Source: Larix kaempferi
Taxonomy: Eukaryota > Streptophyta > Pinopsida > Pinales > Pinaceae
Direction of reading: 5' to 3'
DNA: 64,000 nucleotides
NCBI GenBank assembly: GCA_027924585.1
Contig: BSBM01000361.1
Location: 68,112,001-68,176,000 of the forward strand
Shown in pieces: positions 54,343-64,000 of this stretch. Numbering within the stretch: position 1 is the stretch's first letter; each line of letters begins with the position of its first letter. Under the pieces are notes generated by a model that ran no database searches, was not told where the DNA came from, and saw nothing but the letters and a program-made list of their open reading frames with translations. A program made the translations under genes and the position numbers.

Positions 54343-57300
54343 TAACCTGAAGGAAGGCAATGTATGGCACTTATGACACTTGCTTCTCTTGTGACAATTT
54401 GAAGGTTAGGGTTTTATATAGCAAAAACCAGTCATCGTGGAACTTTCGCTATAAATACATTTATGTGAAGTTTCAGGATCTGAAACGTTTACAGGTCGTA
54501 TATAACATCCCCAGGTACTTTGTGTCCAAAGGGCACCCTCATATTCGTTGTACTTTGTGCGTTATGATCAGTACAAGTTAGGGTTTCTGCCTCTTCCAGA
54601 TCTCAGTCAAAATCAGGTGACGTAGGAAAAAAGGTCATAACTTGGGCTAGGAAGATCCAAATGAAATTTCGTAAAAAGTGACAGGTAGTACACAGACTGT
54701 ACTATCTCACTAAACTTTTTCATAGGCCAAAACTGAACTAGTGACACGTGGCATGCCGTACAAGTTCGCTCTCCTATTTTATCCCATAAATAGGTCACGT
54801 TGCGACACTTGGCATAACTCTCTCTCAAAGAGTCCAATTGAGGTCAGACCTGCCAGGATGGAAAGATAATAGGGCGAGCTATCTCAGGAAAAGTTTTCAG
54901 AGGCCGAAGTTCAAACAGTGACACGTGGCATTCCGTACAAGTTTGCTCTCCTGTATTATCCCAAAACAGGTCACGTTGCGACATTTGGCATAACTCTCTC
55001 TCAGAAAATCCAATTGAGGTCAGACCTGTCAGGATGGAAAGATGACAGGTCAGGCTACTGCAGAAAACGTTTTCAGACCCTGTGGAGCGAAAATTTCAGA
55101 GTTATAGAAGAAACAATCAGGTACATATTTCTGTCAAAACAGAATTATTTTTGGAGCACCTTTATTCATGGCTTCCGAAATTTAGGGTTTCGGAGAAAGT
55201 TAGAATTTTTGGAATCGGAATCCACGGCTGAATGCTACTCAAGAAAATCAAAATTTAGAGACCAAGATCGAATTTTTTGGTTGGGTAGAAGACCGGGCTT
55301 GATCAAACCCTAGCTCGGGATTTTGATCGGAAAGATGGAAAATTAGGGCTTCAGCAAAAGTTGGAATTTTTTGAAGTCTGTAACCATGGCTGAAAGCTCC
55401 TCAGAAAAATAAGAGTTTAGAGCCTTGGATCAAACCTTGGCATTGAGAAAAAGGGTGGGCTTCATCAAACCCTAGTTCGGGATCTTGTCCAGAAGATCCA
55501 GAAGTTTCAAAGGCAATTTTGAGGGGTCAAATTTTGGAGATTTCAAAATTGAAGTATGCTAGTTTGATCAGCTCAGCAAGACACATCCTTCCATTCATTC
55601 GGAAGTGTGAAAGTCAAAGATTGAATTTTTAGGGTTTCTCTAGCAAACCCTAATCAAGCTCCAGATCAAGTTTCAGGGGGAGTTGAGGCTAAGGCCTTAC
55701 ATAAGAAGACTACAAGAAGTCTCGACAGGTATGACTTAAGGAGGTTCAGGTATGTCTTGAAATCTGATTCTTGATTAAGTTCATGATGTGTTTGTCTTCA
55801 TATTATTTATTAGTACAATTTTGATTAATGTTAGAATTGTCTTATCATCCTAGTAACAGTATGAATGCATGTGAATGATCGAAGACATTCATTGATTATG
55901 GCTATATGATTGTACTAATGCATTATGGTGTTGTGTGAGGTTGATGTTGTATGCTAACAAGATACAGGTACATCACAAAAGACAAATCAAGTTCCATGAC
56001 CATGACAACATGAAAACAAAGACTCATCCATAATCTTTGTTCTAATTACGAGGTATGTATGACTTTGTTATATTATGCTTAACCTATGAGACATGCAGGT
56101 TCTAGCTCAGGATCTCTAAATCATTGAAGAGATTGTTTAGGTATGTTGTACATAACTAAGCAGGTATACTAATCCAGGTATGTTTACCTATGTCAAGTTA
56201 GAATCTTACCTTGTGTTAGGATCCCTTATATAAGTATACTTGATATGATTGGTTATGCTTATTCATAAATATTTTATGCATACTATGTCTCTTATCTTGA
56301 TGATTTAATTAACCTGAAGAGTACCATGCTCAAACAAGAATATGCATGAGTAAAAGACGACTTCCTTGAAACTCTGAATACTAATGATCATGACTATATA
56401 TATATTGAAGATTATTTAGAATTAGAATGTTTTGATAATATTGAGAATATACTAATGAATGTATGTTTGTGTATGAGATCATGAGGATGACACTAGTGCA
56501 CACTTGAGCATGCACAGTGGCCTAGAATGAATAGAAGTTCAAAAGACATATAGAAGATCAAGGGGGAGGCAACCACACAAACATAAAAGATAAGTGTTTA
56601 AGTTGTTATTTGAAATAATAAATGATATTGTCTGTAATAGGTTGTATGCATATTTGTATTCCTATAATATATCATACTGAGTGTAAACATTCATAGAGCA
56701 TTGAAACACTATACTACTAATATGCATATGATTGGTAAGTTGGTCAAAACATTCCATTGTTGCTTGTCTAGAATGAAACCTCTTTGCTGACATGCTGAGA
56801 GCTGTGCACACTCTCGATAGTATGTTCTGGTAGAGATGGAAGGCATCTAGATAGCCACTGTATGCATACAGGATATGGAAAAGTGTTGTGCCAAAGTATT
56901 GATCAAAATAGTTGCATAACTATGTAAATGATATCTGTATGCATAATAGGTTATCATGTCAATATGATTTGATGATTATGAGGTATTACTAATCATGTAC
57001 TTAATTTTGGTTTGTAGGAAAGATCATGATGAATGATGAACAATGAACAAGCGATGGATGTTCAACAAAAGGATTTACAAATAAAACACACTATAGAAGG
57101 CTTGTGGCTAGAAGATTCTCTTAGAAAGAGGAAGATAATCATGATGAGATGTTTGCTCCAAGTGGCTAGACCATTCTCTTAATGGTGTAATTAAAGAAGA
57201 AGTGTGAATCAGGTTCTGTATGGGTTCCCAGGATCGATAATCAATTGATGAGCTTAATGATCACCATGCTTCATGTGGATCTCAACCTTTGCTACAAGGT

Positions 57301-57429
57301 TGAATATGGTTTCTATACACAGATGACATGGATGCAAGAAGGAACTCACCACAGAGTTCAAATGATATTGAGGCTCATATCAGTAGACCCATCTAACGAG
57401 AGATGGCATAGATAGATATGCATAAGATC
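54343..57429 (+). other. 5' internal region of element G without recognisable genes
   Basis: About 3.1 kb where gag, protease and integrase would be expected. I find no copia motif. It includes a 178-bp tandem duplication (about 54690-55080). The 131-codon frame 54918-55313 lies in that repeat and has no support. Confidence 0.55.
54690..55080. repeat. 178-bp tandem duplication inside element G
   Basis: 'gtgacacgtggcat(g/t)ccgtac' occurs near 54741 and 54919. Each is followed by 'aggtcacgttgcgaca(c/t)ttgg' and 'ggtcagacctg(c/t)caggatgg'. Each unit carries ACACGTGGC, an ABRE/G-box-like word. Confidence 0.85.
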
Positions 57430-58395
57430 ATTCAATGCAGAGTGTGAATGATGTTCAGTCACAAAGAGAGAATTGACAGTCTCTTGATAAGCTTGGAATT
57501 TACCAAAAGTAAAGTTGTTCCTAACCTTTACCTTAAGGTTGTGGATGATGAACATATCATACCATTATTGTATGACGATCATCTCTTTCTGACAAAGAAT
57601 GAGAAACAGATCATGAAAGATCTCAGATTGATGCATTACTTCCTAGGTCTGGAAGTATGGCAAGGCTCAGAAGGAATCTTTCTCAACCAAGGAAAGTATG
57701 CTGAGAAATATTAAAAGGACTTGATGTGTTGGGATGGACACTCTTGAAGTTGTTAGCAGATGACTCATCAGAGTTAGTGGATAGAACTCTGTACAGACAA
57801 AATATTGAGTCATTGATGTGTCTAACGAATACTAGGTCAGATATATGCTTTGCTGTAAACTAGATGTGTTCACCTGATAAGCTACAAATCATGTGATGCG
57901 GTACCTAAATGATACGATAGACTTTGATCTATGCTATTTTTGGAGATCATGACTTCAGAGATGTTGATTGAGCAGAAAGTGTATTAGACAGGAAGAGCAC
58001 ATCGTGAAGATGTTATTGTATGGGATCAACCATGATCTTGTGGTTTAGAAGGAAGCAGTCTAGTGTGGCTCTTAGCACAAGAAGAATATATGGCTGCTTG
58101 CTCTGCTAAGTTATGAAGCAGTATGGCTTCAGGATTGTTTGACTTAGAGATAGACCCAACTATGATCCTATGTGACAAACAGAGTTGTATCAAGATAGCA
58201 GAGAATCTAGTGTTCCAAGATATGGTGCAGAAAGGGACTAAAAGTTCGAATTTGTAACAAGTTACCAATGAACTAACCAAACTTCTACCGATCCGATGTA
58301 CTAACCAAACCTCTACCTCAAGTGAACAAGTTGCCGATGTACTAACCAAACCTCTACCTCAAGTAAAGTTTTCCGAGACAAACTTAATATAGTTC
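57430..58395 (+). pseudogene. Copia RT-RNase H remnant of element G
   Basis: The frame 57448-57714 contains VPNLYLKVVDDEHIIPLLYDDHLFLT, where copia RTs have a YVDD box, so the active site has lost a residue. It continues with LRLMHYFLGLEVWQ and GIFLNQGKYAEKY. After stops, 'TNTRSDICFAVN' near 57825-57865 and 'ADVLTKPLPQVKF' near 58325-58370 mark the RNase H domain and its C-terminus. The latter block is partly triplicated (58265-58365). Confidence 0.8.
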
Positions 58396-58540
58396 AGAAG
58401 GACCCTCCTCGAAAGGGGGAGTGATGTGATCACTCATGATGAGATTACCTGCATCGATAGTGAGGTCGATGATGAGGATAACTATATTAGTAATGCCAAT
58501 AGAGAGGTTGGTGGATGGTCCTTAAACAGGGTCTAAGTTG

Positions 58541-59940
58541 AGAATAGGATTGCATCATCCTGAAGAGAGTCGTAGACATGATGTCTCCGAAAATGAAGTC
58601 CTTGGTGGACAGAATAGGATTGCATCATCCTGAAGAGAGCCGTAGACATGATGTCTCCGAAAATGAAGTCCTTGGTGGATAGAATAGGATTGCATCATCC
58701 TGAAGAGAGCCGTAGACATGATGTGTCCGAAAATGAAGTCCTTGGTGGACAGAATAGGATTGCATCATCCTGAAGAGAGCCGTAGACATGATGTCTCCGA
58801 AAATGAAGTCCTTGGTGGACAGAAGGGGATTGGATCATCCCTGGACTTCAGTCCTAAAGAGAACCATAGACGTATGTCTTCGAGAATAAAGTCCTTGGTG
58901 GACTTGAGGGGATTGGATCATCCCTGGACTTCAGTCCTAAAGAGAACCGTAGACGTATGTCTTCGAAAATAAAGTCCTTGGTGGACTTGAGGGGATTGGA
59001 TCATCCCTGGACTTCAGTCCTAAAGAGAGCCGTATACGTATGTCTTCGAGAATGAAGTCCTTGGTGGACTTGAGGGGATTGGATCATCCCTAGACTTCAG
59101 TCCTAAAGAGAGCCGTAGACATGATGTCTCCGAGAACAAAATCCTGAATGAACAGGTAAGGGGATTGGATCGTCGTCGGACATTAGTCCTTTGAATTGAG
59201 CCGTAGACATGATGTCTCCGAGAACAAAATCCTGAATGAACAGGTAACGGGATTGGATCGTCCTCGGACATTAGTCCTTTGAATTGAGCCGTAGACATGA
59301 TGTCTCCGAGAACAAAATCCTGAATGAACAGGTAAGGGGATTGGATCATCCTCGAACTTTAGTCCTTTGAATTGAGCCGTAGACATGATGTCTCCGAGAA
59401 CAAAATCCTGAATGAACAGGTAAGGGGATTGGATTGTCCTCAGACTTTAGTCCTTTGAATTGAGCCGTAGACATGATGTCTCCGAGAACAAAATCCTGAA
59501 TGAATAGGTAAGGGGGTTGGATCGTCCTTGGACATTAGTCCCGTGAATTGAACCGTAGACATGAGATCTCCGAGAATTGAATGATAGGACTGGATCATCC
59601 CTAGACTTTGGTTCAAAAGGTACATGATAGGACTGGATCGTCCCTAGACCTTGGTTCAAAAGGTACATGATAGGTCTGGATTGTCCCTGGACCTCGGTTC
59701 AAAAGGTACATGATAGGACTAGATCCTCCCTAGGACTTCGGTTCAAAAGGTACATGATAGGACTGGATCGTCCCTGGACCTCGGTTCAAAAGGTACATGA
59801 TAGGACTGGATCATCCCTGGACCTCGGTTCAAAAGGTACATGGTAGGACTGGATCGTCCTTGGACCTCGGTTCAAAAGGTACATGACTAGATTGTATCAT
59901 CCATGGACATATGTCCTAAAGAGAGCGGGATTGATCATCC
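58541..59940. repeat. Composite minisatellite of element G
   Basis: Four 70-bp units start AGAATAGGATTGCATCATCC at 58541, 58611, 58681 and 58751. Then come about three units near 83 bp (GGGGATTGGATCATCCCTGG, 'cgtagacgtatgtcttcg') and about five units near 87 bp ('gccgtagacatgatgtctcc', 'aacaaaatcctgaatgaa'). Last come about seven units near 43-45 bp ('ggttcaaaaggtacatgata', 'ggactggatc(g/a)tccc'). All share a GGATTGGATCRTCC-like core. Confidence 0.9.
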
Positions 59941-59989
59941 TGTAATATGATTGTGTGTGTTGCAGGATATGCTGCTATGTATTAGTGAG

Positions 59990-60375
59990 AATACATGCTT
60001 TTGATGATAGATGTATTAGTGAGAATACATGCTTTTGATGATAGATGTATTAGTGAGAATACATGTTTTTGATGATAGATGTATTAGTGTATTGTGTGGA
60101 TACATGTATTGATGATGTGTATACTTGTATTGTGTGGATACTTGTATTGATGATGTGTATACTTGTATTGGTGTGGACACTAATACTATTGATCTAGATG
60201 ACGATGCTGCTGATTGTATTGATCGAGATGATCCAGACGCTGTAGATTGAGATGATCCAGATGCTGTAGATCGAGATGATCCAGATGCTGTAGATCGTGA
60301 TGATCCAGATGCTGTAGATCGAGATGATCCAGATGCTATAGATCGAGATGATCCCGATGCTGATAATCGTATGAT
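59990..60375. repeat. Short-period repeats of element G near the 3' LTR
   Basis: Three 34-bp units ('gatgtattagtgagaataca') are followed by 'gtgtggatacttgtattgatgat' units near 60090-60170. About six 24-bp units (GATGATCCAGATGCTGTAGA) follow at 60225-60370. The last array is open on the minus strand as a Ser-rich repeat, a by-product of the 24-bp period. Confidence 0.88.
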
Positions 60376-60593
60376 GACGATGCTGATGATCATGAGGATC
60401 CAGATGTTGATGGTGTTGTAGCTGTTCGAGTGCTGCAGAAGATAAAGACTCAGCACTGAAGATGTTGATGTTCCAGTAACTGCTTGAGTTACTGATGATG
60501 TTGAGAAAGCTTCCAATGATTTATAGATGTATCATGTTGATGACTCCTTGCTCCTGCAGATGTTGTTATAATATCCTTCTCGTTAAGGGGGAG

Positions 60594-61196
60594 TGTTGAG
60601 ATATTGTAACTTCAAAGAATATTATATTTGTACTTTATTATTCCGGAGATGTTTCATTCCTCTGTGAAGATCTTATGGTATATCCGGAGATGTTTATTCC
60701 TCCGTCGGAATGTGGTAACTTGGGTTATTAGACTTCCCTAGTGGGGGTCGTCCCTGTATGTGTTATGTGCGTCAAAGGGTTATTAGACCACCCTAGAGGG
60801 GTCGGCCTAGTCAGTTGTAGTGGGGTATTTAACCCATTGGTTAAATACGAGCCTACATGTTCTGTGTAAAAGTCAAGTCAGAGTAGTGTATAAATAGAGG
60901 AGGTGTGTTCCTCATTTGACACACTTACTCACTTGAGAGAGGCGCACTTGTGGAGGAGAGGTCTACTATGGTGGAGGAGGAGATCATGTATTTGGTTTGC
61001 ATCTTTGTATATTGCTGGTCATCTATATTGAGGAAGATTTGCTGGGTTTTCTACCCCATGAGGGTTTCCCAGGATAAATCTGTCTCTCTTGTGTTTATGC
61101 TATGCTTGTTGTTTCTTCAGTGATCCTATATATGCTATTATTGTGAAATGGAATGTAATGCTGCTATTTTCTGTCTTAGCATATTGAATTTTAACA
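60594..61196 (+). repeat. 3' LTR of element G
   Basis: 603 bp, preceded by the purine run AAGGGGGAG and followed by AAAAC (61197-61201). Confidence 0.93.
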
Positions 61197-61201
61197 AAAA
61201 C

Positions 61202-64000
61202 AACATATCTATTGATATGAATCAAATCAATATATATTTTTTCATCTATTTTGGTGCTTTTTGGGTGGAAAGATTGGATGAATTGGCTTGTAGGGCCCAT
61301 CTTTGGGGTAGGTCTTACTTTTCAAGTTTGGCATCAAAACCCATATTAAACCTTCCAAAGTCAGTTTGAGGGATTAAATGACATTTTTTTGTCCAAACTG
61401 TATACACCGAGACCTTTCAAATGGTGCAATAATTGCATCAATCAAAGTCCGTATAAGGAAGTTTTTCTTCACGCAAGTTGACCTATCAATTTGACCACCA
61501 TGGTACCGAGTGGATTCCATGCCAGCTCTCATTACCCACACATGTTGGGCTAGTCACATGTGGAATTTTAAGAACATTATAGAGGATCCAAAACCCTAAC
61601 CCTAATCGAGACTTAATAAATTGTCACATCCTCGACGACCTGAGTTTTCCATCATAACCATGGGGGATGTTTTTCTCTCCATTTCGAGACAAGTCTATGT
61701 CTCTTTATTAATTTTATTACTATGCAATAGACCACACCATACATTTTACTTTGCTCAATGACACATCGTGCACATCATAATTTAGTCTATGCACAACACT
61801 GCACATAATAATTTTTTCCCTTGTGCGTATTTTGTGCTTATGAATTTTTTATTACACATATACACTGTGCATGTTAAGTCTGATCATTACGTGATCCACC
61901 ACGTGACAACCTTTAACCACTGCATGGAAACTTTAACTTCTAATGAAAATTCACTAACTTCCGGCAAGGTTAGCATTGTATGCGTGATGGGACTTCATAT
62001 GCAGGAATACATCTATATACAAGCAATAATGAAGTGTAATAGTAGACACCCATCACTAAGATACCAAGAATCACAATTGTTTTCAACTAAGATAATTCAT
62101 ATATTCATAACTATTAATCACAACATGCACCTTCATCATTTAATCCTCATTCATACAATGGAGTTGAAATAACATCAATGAGGCAACAAGTAGACTCTTA
62201 TATTGAATGTAGCTTCTCCAAGCAACTAACTGTGCAAGAGCAATGTTCCACCCAACCGTAGGTGCTCTATCTAACATATACTATTTATGCTAAGAGGCCA
62301 CCCCTGTGTTGGGCACAATTTTCTTTAGGAAAGGGAAACTATTTAGGGCTCACTCACAGTCAATAAGCACAATTCCATAGCCAAATTAGCACATAGTTGG
62401 GTTAATAGGCTGTCCATAGTCACATAACTTAATCTCTATCCAAGCCAACACATAGTTGGGTTAACATGTTGTCAAGGTAGCAGAGGGGAATTACTAAACT
62501 AGTGAACTCACTACAGAGTTACAGGAACCTCTATCAGACTTAGTCAGCTTAGGGTCCACAATACCCACCCCACACTAGGGTAATTTTTACGGATTCAAAT
62601 AATATAACCAAGTGTAGTATTCTAGGAAATTATTTTGGATTGAAAAAAATATACATATAGATAGATAGGAAAATATTAAATAATAACCATACAATTTGCT
62701 ACTAAAACTTGTAAAATTTGATGAATATTATATTAAAAAACATATTTTATGTAAATATAGGAAATTATTTAGAGTAAAATGACCAATTTGTGATTTTTTT
62801 TTAAAAAGGCCAAAAATAACTAATAAGCTAAATGTTGCCCCTTAAAAATATCTTGCAAGCCCACATAACACCAAGAATGAACCCCTTCACTGCTCAATAG
62901 TCCCTCAGATGTCACCTTCCTCTAGGTGCTATTCAATTTGTGCGTAGAAAGACCACCCAAATCCTGATAATTTTCCTGGAGGTCAAAACATTCATTGGAT
63001 TCATCAGCCAGATCCTTCATCACCCTACTTACCCCTTGTATTCAATACCACTTATTTAACACCACAAATATACACACAACTCATGAAAAGAGAAACAAAC
63101 AGACCAGACTCAAACACCTTCCTTCCTCAAACTCAACCAGCTTGGGGTCCACAATACCTTCCCCACACAACAAAAAGAAGGCGCCCCTTCACTACACAAC
63201 AGTCCATCGGGTGTCACTTTTGTCTAGGTGCAATTCAGTGTGTGCCTAGAAATACCAACCAAATCCCGTTCATATGTTGGGAGGTCAAAGTCTTCACTGG
63301 GTTACAAATATATGTTGCAAACAACCCACTAACTTCCAAGGATTTGTTCCAGCAAATTTCCAACTGGCCCTTGGTTAGAGAAAGAATAACAACCAACCAT
63401 ACTCAACATAACATTGACAAGGAGAAAAGGATTTCTGGTGCGTAAAGTATATTGGTGAATGATTAAACAAGTCCCAAGTATGATTTTGACAGTTGGGTGC
63501 ACTACAAAGAGCTCATGGACCAACTTCACCACTGTTAGACATACTCAAATAGTATTGGAACACTCTTGCAATCAATGGAATACAAACACAAATTTTGGGC
63601 TCATAGGAACCACTTCCACAACTGGGACAATATTCCCCCCCCCCCCACCCCGCCAATGGAAAAATAAGGGAAAATACATAAGGGATGTGCTCCCACAATT
63701 CATACTTAGCTTCTAGCCATGACTACGAATCAGAACTTCGAACCACTCTCTTATTTTTTTCCAAAAACAAAGAGATCCTCCTTAAGCATGATAGGTTGAG
63801 TTACTTATACCAAGGAACTATCTGCGTTGACTTCCAATTGATATATAATTTAAGTATTGACCTCAATTCAACTAATATCTTACCCAATAAGCAATCCCTA
63901 CTTCCCAAACTGCGGGTCAGCTAACACAAGACATCTCAGAACCATGCCTTTCTTTTCCCAAGATAATAACTACCTCAACTACTGCTCTCTTGGAGGAATT
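61202..64000. other. Intergenic region at the right end, no gene seen
   Basis: A/T-rich DNA with a degenerate direct repeat pair: 62880-63000 and 63183-63300 share 'ccccttcact...caatagtcc/cagtcc', 'tctaggtgc.attca' and 'aggtcaaa'. The word 'agggtccacaatac/ggggtccacaatac' occurs near 62550 and 63146. A poly-C run occurs at about 63634-63646. The frames 61789-62172 and 63083-63445 have no support. Confidence 0.5.

Larger units (their letters stand above)
53728..61196 (+). mobile_element. Element G: copia-derived LTR element with eroded coding region
   Basis: Two 603-bp LTRs (TGTTGAGATATTG...TTTTAACA) with perfect target duplication AAAAC, primer binding site 54331 and polypurine tract 'ttaagggggag' before 60594 define a 7469-bp element. 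Only copia RT and RNase H remnants (57430-58395) are seen; gag, protease and integrase are not. A composite minisatellite block fills 58541-60370 between RNase H and the 3' LTR. About a dozen LTR differences suggest moderate age. Mobilisation must have depended on another element's proteins if these losses predate insertion. Confidence 0.93.

Noticed and set aside
58541-59940. Regular repeats resembling a CRISPR array
   Set aside because: Units are directly adjacent minisatellite copies without unique spacers, inside a plant LTR element.
60016-60516. 166-codon Ser-rich minus-strand frame with SRSTASGS repeats
   Set aside because: Generated by the 24-bp repeat period in element G; no support as a protein.
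61590-61606. Telomere-like CCCTAACCCTAA
   Set aside because: Only about two units; expected by chance in this composition.
63630-63650. Poly-C run as a regulatory element
   Set aside because: Simple homopolymer, possibly with sequencing error; no context supports a function.
1-64000. tRNA, rRNA or microRNA genes
   Set aside because: No cloverleaf with A/B boxes, rRNA segment or convincing miRNA foldback was recognised by eye. A tRNAscan or Infernal run would be needed to exclude them.

Overview
The window is plant nuclear DNA: GT-AG introns, a four-exon plant-type hexose transporter, tRNA-Met-primed LTR elements, and deep retrotransposon nesting. The size and density of nesting suggest a large, repeat-rich genome. 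A gymnosperm is my guess, but the species cannot be told from sequence alone. About 75% of the window is LTR retrotransposon.

Layout. (1) 1-33133: element A, an old, decayed Ty3/gypsy element of Tat/Ogre type on the minus strand. Its 3' LTR lies left of the window and its 5' LTR is 32393-33133. (2) 81-3243: element C, a non-autonomous LTR element inserted in A's 3' region, flanked by the 5-bp duplication GATGA. (3) 15184-31269: element B, a younger, nearly complete relative of A inserted in A's leader. It has 723-bp LTRs and the duplication CCCTC. (4) 33134-35317: element D, a Ty1/copia remnant into which A inserted. (5) 35318-36473 and 42567-44090: an unrecognised, degenerate minus-strand gene-like region (F), split by (6) element E, a Ty3/gypsy chromovirus at 36474-42561 with duplication TGTGT. 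(7) 46494-49509: the only apparently functional host gene, an STP-type sugar/proton symporter of 515 residues in four exons. (8) 53728-61196: element G, a copia-derived element with 603-bp LTRs and duplication AAAAC. It has only RT/RNase H remnants and a very large minisatellite block. The remainder is low-complexity intergenic DNA with local repeats.

The most interesting system is the A/B element family. On the minus strand it encodes gag, protease, RT, a classical RNase H, integrase and, downstream of integrase, a second (archaeal-type) RNase H. The classical RNase H lacks catalytic Asp residues in both copies, while the second keeps its DEDD set. On the plus strand, between integrase and the 3' LTR, both copies carry an antisense gene for a plant mobile domain (PMD) protein. 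That gene has its own TATA box, upstream tandem repeats and introns. Each element also carries two clusters of CG-rich inverted repeats, one in intron 1 of the antisense gene and one in the gag-pol leader. The motif words are shared between the two ends of one element but differ between A and B. This resembles an element-encoded factor with its own element-specific target repeats, as known for VANC proteins of VANDAL transposons. That functional link is inference.

Order of events from nesting: D, then A into D, then B and C into A; F, then E into F. B carries three in-frame stops in gag-pol and one in PMD, so this copy is itself defective although it is recent (about 6 differences seen between its LTRs).
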